Shown here one piece after another: positions 1-6,212 of a stretch of DNA of 14,836 nt. A program made the translations under genes and the position numbers. This DNA comes from an uncultured Clostridia bacterium (GTDB lineage Bacteria; Bacillota; Clostridia; TANB77; CAG-508). The DNA is taken from positions 1 to 14,836 of the forward strand of contig CAKPFO010000041.1 of NCBI GenBank assembly GCA_934153805.1, given 5' to 3'. The stretch's first letter is position 1, and every line of letters starts with the position of its first letter. Under the pieces are notes generated by a model. That model had not been told where the DNA came from and searched no databases. It was given only the letters and a program-made list of their open reading frames with translations.

Positions 1-5
1 CATCT

Positions 6-82
6 GACATTTGGGGACGGGGCATTTTTGTCCTATACATAATAAAAATATATAGGACAAAAATGCCCCGTCCCCAAATGTC
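6..82. repeat. REP-like perfect inverted repeat
   Basis: Two 32-base arms (6-37 and 51-82) are perfect reverse complements around a 13-base AT-only-plus-one-C loop. Each arm carries the GC-rich core ggggacggggcatttt, which stands out sharply from the AT-rich surroundings. GGGGACGG-type palindromes of this sort recur through Firmicutes genomes and are often associated with REP-associated tyrosine (Y1/IS200-like) transposases; that link is from memory. No transposase is present in the window, so this would be a non-autonomous copy. A strong hairpin in either transcript is expected, and it may also terminate transcription. Confidence 0.8.
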
Positions 83-99
83 CTTTCAATGTCCTTTCA
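78..99. repeat. 11-bp tandem duplication at palindrome edge
   Basis: The sequence atgtcctttca occurs twice back to back (78-88 and 89-99). The first copy overlaps the right end of the REP-like palindrome. It may mark a slippage event or a duplicated edge left when the element was inserted. Confidence 0.6.
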
Positions 100-249
100 A
101 AATGTACTTAAGCTGTATTTTTGCATATAATATATTAGTATTCTATTTTTTTTAGCATTTTACTTTATTTTTGCATATATGTGTGCTAAAATTAATTTAA
201 ATTGTAAAAAAATACAAAAGTAAAACTGTATAAGGAGATTAGATTTAAT

Positions 250-792
250 ATGCTTTCAACTTTTAGTAAAACCGATCAAATACAAGATGCTGAATTTTAC
301 TCTATTATAGATGAATTTATAAATAATGAAACTGTACAAAAAATGAAAAATTTTAGACAACATTATGATACTTCTACATTTGAACATTGCCTTAATGTTG
401 CATATATTAGTTATAAAATATGTAGAAAATTTAAACTAGATTATAAATCTGCTGCCCGTGCTGGGATGTTACATGATTTATTTTTATATGACTGGCGAAA
501 AAAATATAGAGATACACAAATAGAAGGTTTACATGCCTTTGCTCATCCAAAAATTGCTCTAAAAAACGCCTCTATTTTATTTGATTTAAATGATAAAGAA
601 AAGGATATTATCGTAAAACATATGTGGCCTGTAACCTTAGCACTGCCTAAATATAAAGAATCTTACGTTATAACTTTTGCCGATAAGTATAGTGCAATTC
701 AAGAATCATTTTCTTTTTATAATTCTTTTTTGACTAAAAAGAAACTTTACAAATATGCATATGTTTTTTTATGCTTACTAATTTTTGTTTAG
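250..792 (+). CDS. HD-domain phosphohydrolase
   Basis: A 180-residue cytoplasmic protein of the HD superfamily, metal-dependent phosphohydrolases usually acting on nucleotides or phosphorylated substrates; the substrate is not known. The metal-binding residues are visible in order: a His in FEHCLNVAYIS (about residue 46), the HD pair in GMLHDLFLYDW (about 75-76), a His in HAFAHPKIAL (about 98), and an Asp in FADKYSAIQE near residue 144. The start is supported by AAGGAG at 232-237, 12 bases before ATG. The last 15 residues (YKYAYVFLCLLIFV) are hydrophobic, and the gene stops just before palindromic repeat copy 1, which lies between it and the convergent DUF4363 gene. It stands alone, with no operon partner on this strand. 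Confidence 0.85.
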   Translation: MLSTFSKTDQIQDAEFYSIIDEFINNETVQKMKNFRQHYDTSTFEHCLNVAYISYKICRKFKLDYKSAARAGMLHDLFLYDWRKKYRDTQIEGLHAFAHPKIALKNASILFDLNDKEKDIIVKHMWPVTLALPKYKESYVITFADKYSAIQESFSFYNSFLTKKKLYKYAYVFLCLLIFV

Positions 793-805
793 AAATTATT
801 TTTTT

Positions 806-933
806 AAAAGCTTGATAATATATTGTTTTGTAATACCTCAAAAGCAAATGTGATTGTTGCGGTCAACACACTAGTATTTTTAAAGTAAGACCGCAAAAAC
901 AATATATATCAAGCTTTTCTATACACTGTGAAT
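806..933. repeat. Palindromic repeat element, copy 1
   Basis: An imperfect palindrome lying between convergent genes. The outer arms at 806-829 and 896-918 (aaaagcttgata...) are inverted copies differing by one base gap. Inside, gcggtc (859-864) and gaccgc (889-894) can form a second stem around a loop containing actagtatttttaaa. A tail at 925-933 reads actgtgaat. The same organisation and much of the same sequence recur in the opposite orientation at 13306-13521. The left outer end seen in copy 2 is not recognisable here, so this copy may be truncated on that side, where the HD gene ends. It could be a MITE-like mobile repeat or a structured-RNA repeat. It may also separate the two convergent transcripts. 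Confidence 0.65.
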
Positions 934-956
934 AGTAATTTAAATTTATTTTTTAT

Positions 957-1352
957 TTAAAAAATATTTCTTATTTCTAATGTGAATTTATTTTTTATAT
1001 GATTTAATATAAAAACTGTTTTGTCTAAATCAGAAACAGATTGTTCATATTCCCCAATTTCTATGTTTGCTTTCAAGGATGTAAGTTCCGTTTCTACTTT
1101 TTCTAATTCATCATGTTCTATAAAATATGCCAGTTTTTGATATCGATGTTGCCAGTCTTTCATAATTTCATCAGTCTTATTTTTTACACTGCCTTCTTCT
1201 GCTTTTTCTTGTATTAAACTGTCTCTTAGCTTACTCAATTTATCGTTTACTGTATCTACACACTCTTTAGTGTAACTTTGAGTTATACCATTTAACATAA
1301 CAATTGCTACAATTATTATTGAGCATATAAATATTTCTTTGCTATTTTTCAT
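957..1352 (-). CDS. DUF4363 family protein
   Basis: About 131 residues: a short basic N-terminus, one membrane segment (IFICSIIIVAIVMLNGI), then an extracytoplasmic, charged, helical region rich in Lys and Glu. This is the DUF4363 layout, a family typically encoded directly downstream of DUF421 genes as here. The function is unknown. The open frame extends further upstream and overlaps the DUF421 gene. I prefer the MKNSKEIF start because an AGGAAGG-like site precedes it, and it leaves 25 bases after the DUF421 stop. An ATG at 1364 (MELEMKNS) is the alternative. The gene ends close to repeat copy 1, and no separate terminator was recognised. Confidence 0.7.
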   Translation of the reverse strand: MKNSKEIFICSIIIVAIVMLNGITQSYTKECVDTVNDKLSKLRDSLIQEKAEEGSVKNKTDEIMKDWQHRYQKLAYFIEHDELEKVETELTSLKANIEIGEYEQSVSDLDKTVFILNHIKNKFTLEIRNIF

Positions 1353-1377
1353 TTCTAATTCCATTCCTTCCTGCATT

Positions 1378-2061
1378 TTAGCTATTCTTTTTATTTTCTT
1401 TTTCTTGACAATAAAAATTTCCACTTGCATCTATCGTAGCAACCAATGCCTCTTCCGGCATTATTCCAAAAGGTTCCACTTGTTTTACCAGCCAATTATA
1501 GTCTTTGTCTAATTTTTGTAAATTTTCTTTCATTATTTTACCATCTACTATTAGGTCATATGCTATTCCTTGATATTGAGGTTCTATTCCAAAGTCCTCA
1601 GGTATTGTTGTTCTTTTATTAGGCTTTTGAATTACAGTCACTTGTCCGCTTGTTTCCAATATAGCATATTCTACATCACTTATATTAAATATATTTTGCC
1701 CTCTTAACCTTTCTTCTAGTTCGTTTATTGTAAATCTTTCTCTTTGCAATGCTTTTTCATCTATCCTTCCTCTAAATATTAATATAGAAGGTTTTCCACA
1801 TATTATTTCTCTCATTTTTACACTTTTCATATTTATAAGCGAAATAATAATATGCATTACTAGTAATCCTAAAATTGGTATTATTCCATTTGAAATCGGT
1901 ATTCCTGGTTCTGCCATTGGCAATGTTGCCAAATCTGCAATCATTATAGATATAGCAAGTTCAAAAGGTTGCAGCTGTCCTATCTCTCTTTTCCCCATAA
2001 ATCTCATTACGACTAATACAATTATGTATAAAATTATTGTTCTTATAAATGTTAAAAGCAT
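1378..2061 (-). CDS. DUF421 (YetF-type) membrane protein
   Basis: A 227-residue integral membrane protein with three N-terminal membrane segments (roughly residues 2-18, 28-50 and 55-75) followed by a cytoplasmic DUF421 domain. The family-typical stretch MRFMGKREIGQLQPFELAIS is present, as is GKPSILIFRGRIDEKAL. DUF421 proteins (B. subtilis YetF, YrbG, YdfS) occur widely in spore formers, and some have been linked to spore membrane properties; the molecular role is unclear. The start is set at 2061, not at the upstream in-frame ATG, because AAGGAG (2068-2073) sits 6 bases before it and the protein then begins directly with its membrane helix. It forms a two-gene operon with DUF4363. Confidence 0.9.
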   Translation of the reverse strand: MLLTFIRTIILYIIVLVVMRFMGKREIGQLQPFELAISIMIADLATLPMAEPGIPISNGIIPILGLLVMHIIISLINMKSVKMREIICGKPSILIFRGRIDEKALQRERFTINELEERLRGQNIFNISDVEYAILETSGQVTVIQKPNKRTTIPEDFGIEPQYQGIAYDLIVDGKIMKENLQKLDKDYNWLVKQVEPFGIMPEEALVATIDASGNFYCQEKENKKNS

Positions 2062-2174
2062 GTTTTTCTCCTTTTTCATTTTTTCCAATTTTATTTTTCT
2101 CAAATTTTATTATTAATATTCATTTTTTGTATATTTAAATTAAAAATGCAAATAATAGAATTATGAAACCATGT

Positions 2175-2198
2175 AAATTGTAAATCTATTTACAATTT
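2175..2198. promoter_or_regulatory. Palindromic operator-like site
   Basis: A perfect 10-base inverted repeat (aaattgtaaa / tttacaattt) with a 4-base tcta loop lies just upstream of the ribosome binding site of the gene at 2220. Its core, TGTAAA-N4-TTTACA, is typical of dimeric repressor operators. The regulator is not identifiable. It could instead be a 5'-UTR hairpin controlling translation. Confidence 0.45.
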
Positions 2199-2219
2199 TA
2201 AAATAAGGAGGTTTTTATT

Positions 2220-2594
2220 ATGTCAGAAAATCAAGTAGATAGTCGAACAAGAAATACCACTAGTACAGTTTGGCAAATTATAGGCAGACTTGTAACTGCT
2301 GCAGTTGTTCTTGCTATTACAGCTTTCTTTACACCTGGCTTTCATATAAGTAACTTTTGGACTCTTGTAGCTGCAGCAATCGTTCTTACTGTAATAGACT
2401 ATTTAATAGTAAAATTTACTGGTCTACATGCTAGTTCATTTGGAAAAGGTTTTGTAGGTTTTGTGCTTTCTGCTATTGTCTTATATGTAACTCAATACTT
2501 TGTAGCAGGGTATACTATTTCATGGATGGCTGCTATAATTGGTGCTATTATATATGGTGTGGTAGACTATTTCTTACCTGGTGAACAACAATAG
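2220..2594 (+). CDS. PF04020 (phage-holin superfamily IV / YvlD-like) membrane protein
   Basis: A 124-residue hydrophobic protein with a short polar N-terminus (residues 1-15) and four membrane helices (about 18-40, 45-66, 75-97 and 99-118). The pattern fits the PF04020 family annotated as mycobacterial 4-TM phage holin, which in Firmicutes includes chromosomal proteins such as YvlD. There are no phage genes nearby, so a lytic holin role is unlikely; a cell-envelope role is more plausible but unproven. AAGGAGG (2205-2211) lies 8 bases before ATG. It is a single-gene unit: a palindrome sits upstream and a terminator at 2621-2677 follows. Confidence 0.8.
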   Translation: MSENQVDSRTRNTTSTVWQIIGRLVTAAVVLAITAFFTPGFHISNFWTLVAAAIVLTVIDYLIVKFTGLHASSFGKGFVGFVLSAIVLYVTQYFVAGYTISWMAAIIGAIIYGVVDYFLPGEQQ

Positions 2595-2620
2595 TAAGTT
2601 TTAAACATAAAGGTAAGTTA

Positions 2621-2677
2621 AAAGGAGTAATTTTAGATAACCCAATTTTTGTGTTATTTGAAACTGCTCCTTTTTTT
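2621..2677 (+). terminator. Rho-independent terminator
   Basis: A 21-base imperfect stem (aaaggagtaatttt.. at 2621-2641 with ..aactgctccttt at 2653-2673) with an 11-base loop is followed by a run of Ts. It ends the PF04020 gene and insulates spoIVA. Confidence 0.8.
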
Positions 2678-2694
2678 ATTTTTATTTTATTTTT

Positions 2695-2726
2695 GTCATA
2701 ACTATGTGCTTTGTCTAATATACATT
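2695..2726 (+). promoter_or_regulatory. Putative sigma-E promoter of spoIVA
   Basis: GTCATAACT (2695-2703) and TATACATT (2719-2726) are 15 bases apart. They fit the sigma-E consensus (ATA-containing -35, 13-15 base spacer, CATACAnT-like -10). Transcription would begin near 2733, about 38 bases before the spoIVA start. B. subtilis spoIVA is known to be sigma-E dependent, which supports the match. It was found by eye only. Confidence 0.5.
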
Positions 2727-2770
2727 AATTAAAGTTTATTAGTACAAACATTTAAGGAGGTTTTATTTTA

Positions 2771-4252
2771 ATGGAGGAAAATTTATTAGTTTATCAAGAT
2801 ATAGCAAAACGTACAGATGGAGACATTTACATTGGCGTTGTTGGTCCTGTCAGAACTGGAAAATCTACTTTTATAAAACGTTTTATGGATTTACTTGTAA
2901 TTCCTAATATTGAAAACGAATATAAAAGAGAGCGTACATTGGATGAGCTTCCACAAAGTGCTTCTGGAAGAACCATTATGACTACAGAGCCTAAATTTAT
3001 TCCAAATGAAGCTGTGGAAATTACATTAGGCAATAATCTAAAATTAAAAACTAGATTAGTCGATTGTGTTGGCTACCTTGTAAATAATGCTATTGGTTAT
3101 TTAGAGGATGATATGCCAAGAATGGTAAAAACACCTTGGAATGACGATGAAATTCCTTTTGAGCTAGCTGCTGAAATCGGTACAAAAAAAGTTATTCAAG
3201 AACATTCTACTATTGGTATATTAATCACTACAGATGGAAGCATTACTGATATTCCAAGAGAAGACTACATAGATGCCGAAGAGCGAGTTGTTTCTGAATT
3301 AAAGGAACTTAATAAACCTTTTGTAATTGTTCTAAATTCAGCAAATATAAATTCTGATTATACAAAAGATTTAGCTAAAAAATTGGAAAGTAAATATGGA
3401 GTACCTGTTATTCCTACAGATTGTTCTACTATGGACTTAGATGATATAAATAATATATTTAATCAAATGTTATATCAATTTCCTATTGAACAAATAAATA
3501 TTAACTTTCCTCATTGGGTTGATAGCTTACCAAGTTCACACTGGTTAAAGATACAATTGTTTAATCAAATAAAAGATGCGTTTAAAGATGTTAAATTATT
3601 AAAACAGGTAGATACTGGAATATCTACTATACAAAAAACTGACATTATAGAAAAAACTATTGTAGATGAAATTTTACTTGGAACAGGCTTTGTTAATATT
3701 TCTATTCAATTAAAGGATGATTTATTTTACAAAGTACTTACAGAAATATCTGGCGTAGAAATTGCAAACGAAGGAGATTTATTCTCTATTATAACGTCTC
3801 TTGCTCAAACTAAGAAAGAATATGACAAAATTTCGTATGCCTTAGAATCTGTTAAAGCTACTGGTTATGGCATTGTAACTCCTTCTATGGATGAACTTAT
3901 TTTAGAAGAGCCTGAGATGGTAAAACAAGGTTCTAGGTTTGGCGTAAAATTAAAAGCCAAAGCTCCTTCTATACATATGATAAGAGCAGATATAGAAACA
4001 GAGGTATCTCCAATTGTTGGAAGTGAAAAGCAGTCTGAGGAATTAGTCAATTATTTACTTTCTGAGTTTGAAAGTGACCCTACTAAAATCTGGGAATCAA
4101 ATATTTTTGGAAAAAGTTTACATGAGTTGGTAAACGAAGGTCTTCAAAACAAACTTTGTAGAATGCCTGAAGATGCACAAGCAAAACTTCAAGAAACATT
4201 AGAGCGTATTGTAAACGAAGGTAGTGGCGGATTAATTTGTATTATTTTATAA
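2771..4252 (+). CDS. spoIVA: Stage IV sporulation protein A (SpoIVA), spore coat ATPase
   Basis: A 493-residue protein, essentially the length of the B. subtilis homologue (492). SpoIVA is a TRAFAC-class protein that hydrolyses ATP to polymerise on the forespore surface, forming the coat basement layer in the mother cell. The Walker A motif GPVRTGKST is at residues 25-33 (Lys31), the conserved threonine segment SGRTIMTTEPKF at 65-76, and the Walker B-like LVDCVGY at 96-102. The extreme C-terminus GGLICIIL matches the conserved tail needed for membrane/SpoVM-dependent localisation in the family. AAGGAGG (2754-2760) is 10 bases before ATG. The gene is monocistronic, between a sigma-E-like promoter and a strong terminator. 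It shows that the organism, or its recent ancestor, makes endospores. Confidence 0.97.
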   Translation: MEENLLVYQDIAKRTDGDIYIGVVGPVRTGKSTFIKRFMDLLVIPNIENEYKRERTLDELPQSASGRTIMTTEPKFIPNEAVEITLGNNLKLKTRLVDCVGYLVNNAIGYLEDDMPRMVKTPWNDDEIPFELAAEIGTKKVIQEHSTIGILITTDGSITDIPREDYIDAEERVVSELKELNKPFVIVLNSANINSDYTKDLAKKLESKYGVPVIPTDCSTMDLDDINNIFNQMLYQFPIEQININFPHWVDSLPSSHWLKIQLFNQIKDAFKDVKLLKQVDTGISTIQKTDIIEKTIVDEILLGTGFVNISIQLKDDLFYKVLTEISGVEIANEGDLFSIITSLAQTKKEYDKISYALESVKATGYGIVTPSMDELILEEPEMVKQGSRFGVKLKAKAPSIHMIRADIETEVSPIVGSEKQSEELVNYLLSEFESDPTKIWESNIFGKSLHELVNEGLQNKLCRMPEDAQAKLQETLERIVNEGSGGLICIIL

Positions 4253-4266
4253 ACACTTAACTTAAA

Positions 4267-4315
4267 AGGTATGAAAAATTTCTAGACATCTAAAAATTTT
4301 TCATACCTCATTTTT
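4267..4315 (+). terminator. Rho-independent terminator after spoIVA
   Basis: A perfect 15-base stem (aggtatgaaaaattt at 4267-4281 with its complement at 4294-4308) and a 12-base loop are followed by catttttg. It lies between convergent genes and may work in both directions. Confidence 0.85.
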
Positions 4316-4356
4316 GCTTGCTACAATTCATATTTTTTATCAATATGTACACTATA

Positions 4357-4620
4357 CTAATCTAATTTTTCATTATTTACTTGCACATTTGTTTCTAATA
4401 CTTCATTACATTTTGTACTTTCTTGTTCATTTGTACAAGTCTTTCCATCTATCTCTTCATTTCCATAAATTAATGTATCTAAAGTTTCGTCACCATATAT
4501 CATTTTTGTTTTAGGTTCTGCATCTCTTACGTTATCTGCTCCTGAAACAACTGCAAAAACAACAAATATAATTGCTGCTATTACTATTATTACTCCAAAT
4601 ATTGTTTTTCTTGTTACCAT
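4357..4620 (-). CDS. Small single-pass membrane protein, unknown function
   Basis: An 87-residue protein not assigned to any family. It has a short basic start (MVTRK), one hydrophobic helix (about residues 7-28) and an acidic polar tail (about 30-87) with two similar segments, MIYGDETLDTL and LIYGNEEIDGK. There are two cysteines, in KTCTNE and TKCNE. The topology suggests a membrane-anchored protein with an outside tail, or an uncleaved signal. AAGGGGA lies about 8 bases before the ATG. It is transcribed divergently from the GT51 gene at 4766 and convergently with spoIVA. The base composition fits its neighbours. Confidence 0.65.
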   Translation of the reverse strand: MVTRKTIFGVIIVIAAIIFVVFAVVSGADNVRDAEPKTKMIYGDETLDTLIYGNEEIDGKTCTNEQESTKCNEVLETNVQVNNEKLD

Positions 4621-4765
4621 TTTGCTATCCCCTTTTTTCCTATATTATATATTAATTATATTTTTATTTCAATTAAATACTTAATAAATTTTTAATAAAA
4701 TAGTATATTTTTTTTAACAATCTTGTTATATAATGTATATATAAATTTAAAAGAGGAGTTTTAAT

Positions 4766-5461
4766 ATGAAAATTGTAAAAAGATTAATTTTAATTATACT
4801 AATTGTTCTAGTCCTTATTGCTAGTTTTTTTATTTATAATGGTTACAAAATGTATAAAGATGCTATTACTGCTGTAAGTTTAGAGAAAAAGATATATGAG
4901 CTAAAAAATGATGTTTCTTATGTAAGTAGTAATGATGTACCAGATTACTATAAAAATGCTATTATAGCTGTTGAAGACCATAGATTTAAAGAACATGGTG
5001 CCATAGATATTATTGCAATTGGCAGAGCTATCGTTTCTAACATTCAAGCTAAAGAATTAAATGAAGGTGGTAGTACAATTACTCAACAAGTTGCTAAAAA
5101 CTTATATTTTATAAGAGAAAATAATTTTGCCTATAGAAAAATTGCTGAAATATTTTTAGCCTTTGATTTAGAAAAAAATTATAGTAAAGATGATATTTTA
5201 GAATTCTATTTTAATACTATTTATTTTGGAGATGGATATTATGGAATTAAAGAAGCTTCAAATGGATACTACAAAAAAGAGCCAAAAGACTTGACTCTAT
5301 ATGAAGCAACTCTTCTTGCTGGCGTTCCAAATGCTCCTTCAGTATATGCACCAACAGTAAATCCAGATTTGGCTAAAAATAGACAAGGCAAAGTTATACG
5401 TTCAATGGTTGAATATGGATATTTAACACAAGAAGAAGCCGACAATATTACTTCTGAATAA
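4766..5461 (+). CDS. Monofunctional peptidoglycan glycosyltransferase (GT51)
   Basis: A 231-residue membrane-anchored enzyme that polymerises glycan strands from lipid II. One N-terminal membrane helix (about residues 5-25) is followed by a complete GT51 domain. Motif 1 is IAVEDHRFKEHGAID with catalytic Glu70. Motif 2 is EGGSTITQQVAKNL (100-113). Motif 3 is RKIAEIFLAFDLE (124-136), supplying the second Glu. Motif 4 and after read ILEFYFNTIYFGDGYYGI. There is no penicillin-binding transpeptidase domain: the protein ends shortly after LLAGVPNAPSVYAP and a short helical tail, so it is an MtgA-like stand-alone enzyme and not class A PBP. The natural TAA stop follows a normal family ending. An AGAGGAG site (4752-4758) is 7 bases before ATG. 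The stop lies one base from the 3' end of the convergent transpeptidase gene. Confidence 0.92.
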   Translation: MKIVKRLILIILIVLVLIASFFIYNGYKMYKDAITAVSLEKKIYELKNDVSYVSSNDVPDYYKNAIIAVEDHRFKEHGAIDIIAIGRAIVSNIQAKELNEGGSTITQQVAKNLYFIRENNFAYRKIAEIFLAFDLEKNYSKDDILEFYFNTIYFGDGYYGIKEASNGYYKKEPKDLTLYEATLLAGVPNAPSVYAPTVNPDLAKNRQGKVIRSMVEYGYLTQEEADNITSE

Positions 5462-5462
5462 C

Positions 5463-6057
5463 TTAATAGATGTATATATAAGTATCTTGTTGTATATTTT
5501 TTAAAATATATTTCATGTTTGGTGTTGGAATTGCTATACATCCGGCTGTAGCTTTTCCTATTGAGCAGTGCATAAATATTGCACTGCCTTTTTTCTTTTC
5601 ACCTTCTTCATTATATTTTATTTGTATTGCATATTCATACTGTTTTTGATACTCTATTAAGTGCTCTGCTGTCTCCCAATCTTTTTCATTTTGTGTTATC
5701 TCTATATATCCATTATTTGATAGTTCTTTCTTATCTACTATTTTTACTAGTTTATTATAATATTTTGAATTACTGTCATCTACCCAATAAAAATTATCAT
5801 CTACTTTGATATATGGTAATACCGTTCCGAGGATTTTCTTTTATGCCAAAGGAAATTCCTAATTTAAATAACCCTTTAGGCGTTTTTTTATCTCCCTCTA
5901 TAGTTTTTCCTATTCCATTTTCTCCTATAAATCCTTCTGCACACATTATTTTATTCCATCTGTGATTTCTTTTTTCTAACATTATTATAGTTGCTTTATT
6001 CTCTTTACATTTTACTAAAATTATTTGATTTTTCACTTTTAAAATTTTTCCTAGCAT
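5463..6057 (-). pseudogene. L,D-transpeptidase (YkuD family), frameshifted
   Basis: YkuD-type L,D-transpeptidases cross-link peptidoglycan stems through a catalytic Cys. The N-terminal part (6057 down to about 5833) reads through GENGIGKTIEGDKKTPKGLF and FGIKENP, then enters a wrong frame and stops at 5797. The other part is open in the +1 frame from about 5832 to the TAA at 5463-5465. It contains LPYIKVDDNFYWVDD, a His in FMHCSIGKA, and the catalytic Cys in TAGCIAIP. Removing one base, g5829 (C in the coding strand, CCT-C-GGA), restores ENPGTVLPYIKVDD and a protein of about 197 residues. No signal peptide or membrane helix precedes the domain, and an in-frame stop lies just upstream of the ATG, so the N-terminus may also be lost. 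It could be a recent pseudogene, a sequence error, or a frameshift-decoded gene. Confidence 0.8.
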
Positions 6058-6140
6058 GCTATCACCATTAGTATTTTATTATATTTGTTGGTTATTTATG
6101 CGCTAAACTTGGTATATAATTTTAGTCTTAATGTAAATTA

Positions 6141-6166
6141 TAAGAGCAGATTGTTCTCTGCCCTTA
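6141..6166 (-). terminator. Hairpin after the FGE-sulfatase gene
   Basis: Arms taagagcaga (6141-6150) and tctgccctta (6157-6166) pair around a 6-base loop. The one non-Watson-Crick position is a G-U pair in minus-strand RNA but an A-C mismatch in plus-strand RNA, which favours minus-strand use. The following T-run is weak. Confidence 0.45.
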
Positions 6167-6212
6167 TTTTAATTCTATATATTTCATTTTTATTGCTTTC
6201 AGGTATTCAGTC

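Noticed and set aside
2220..2594. A true phage holin, hence a prophage
   Set aside because: Only the family name suggests phage; no phage structural, lysis or integration genes are nearby and the gene has its own chromosomal-type regulation.
5579..5809. A 76-codon plus-strand open frame
   Set aside because: It is antisense to the shifted C-terminal half of the L,D-transpeptidase, with shadow composition and no ribosome binding site.
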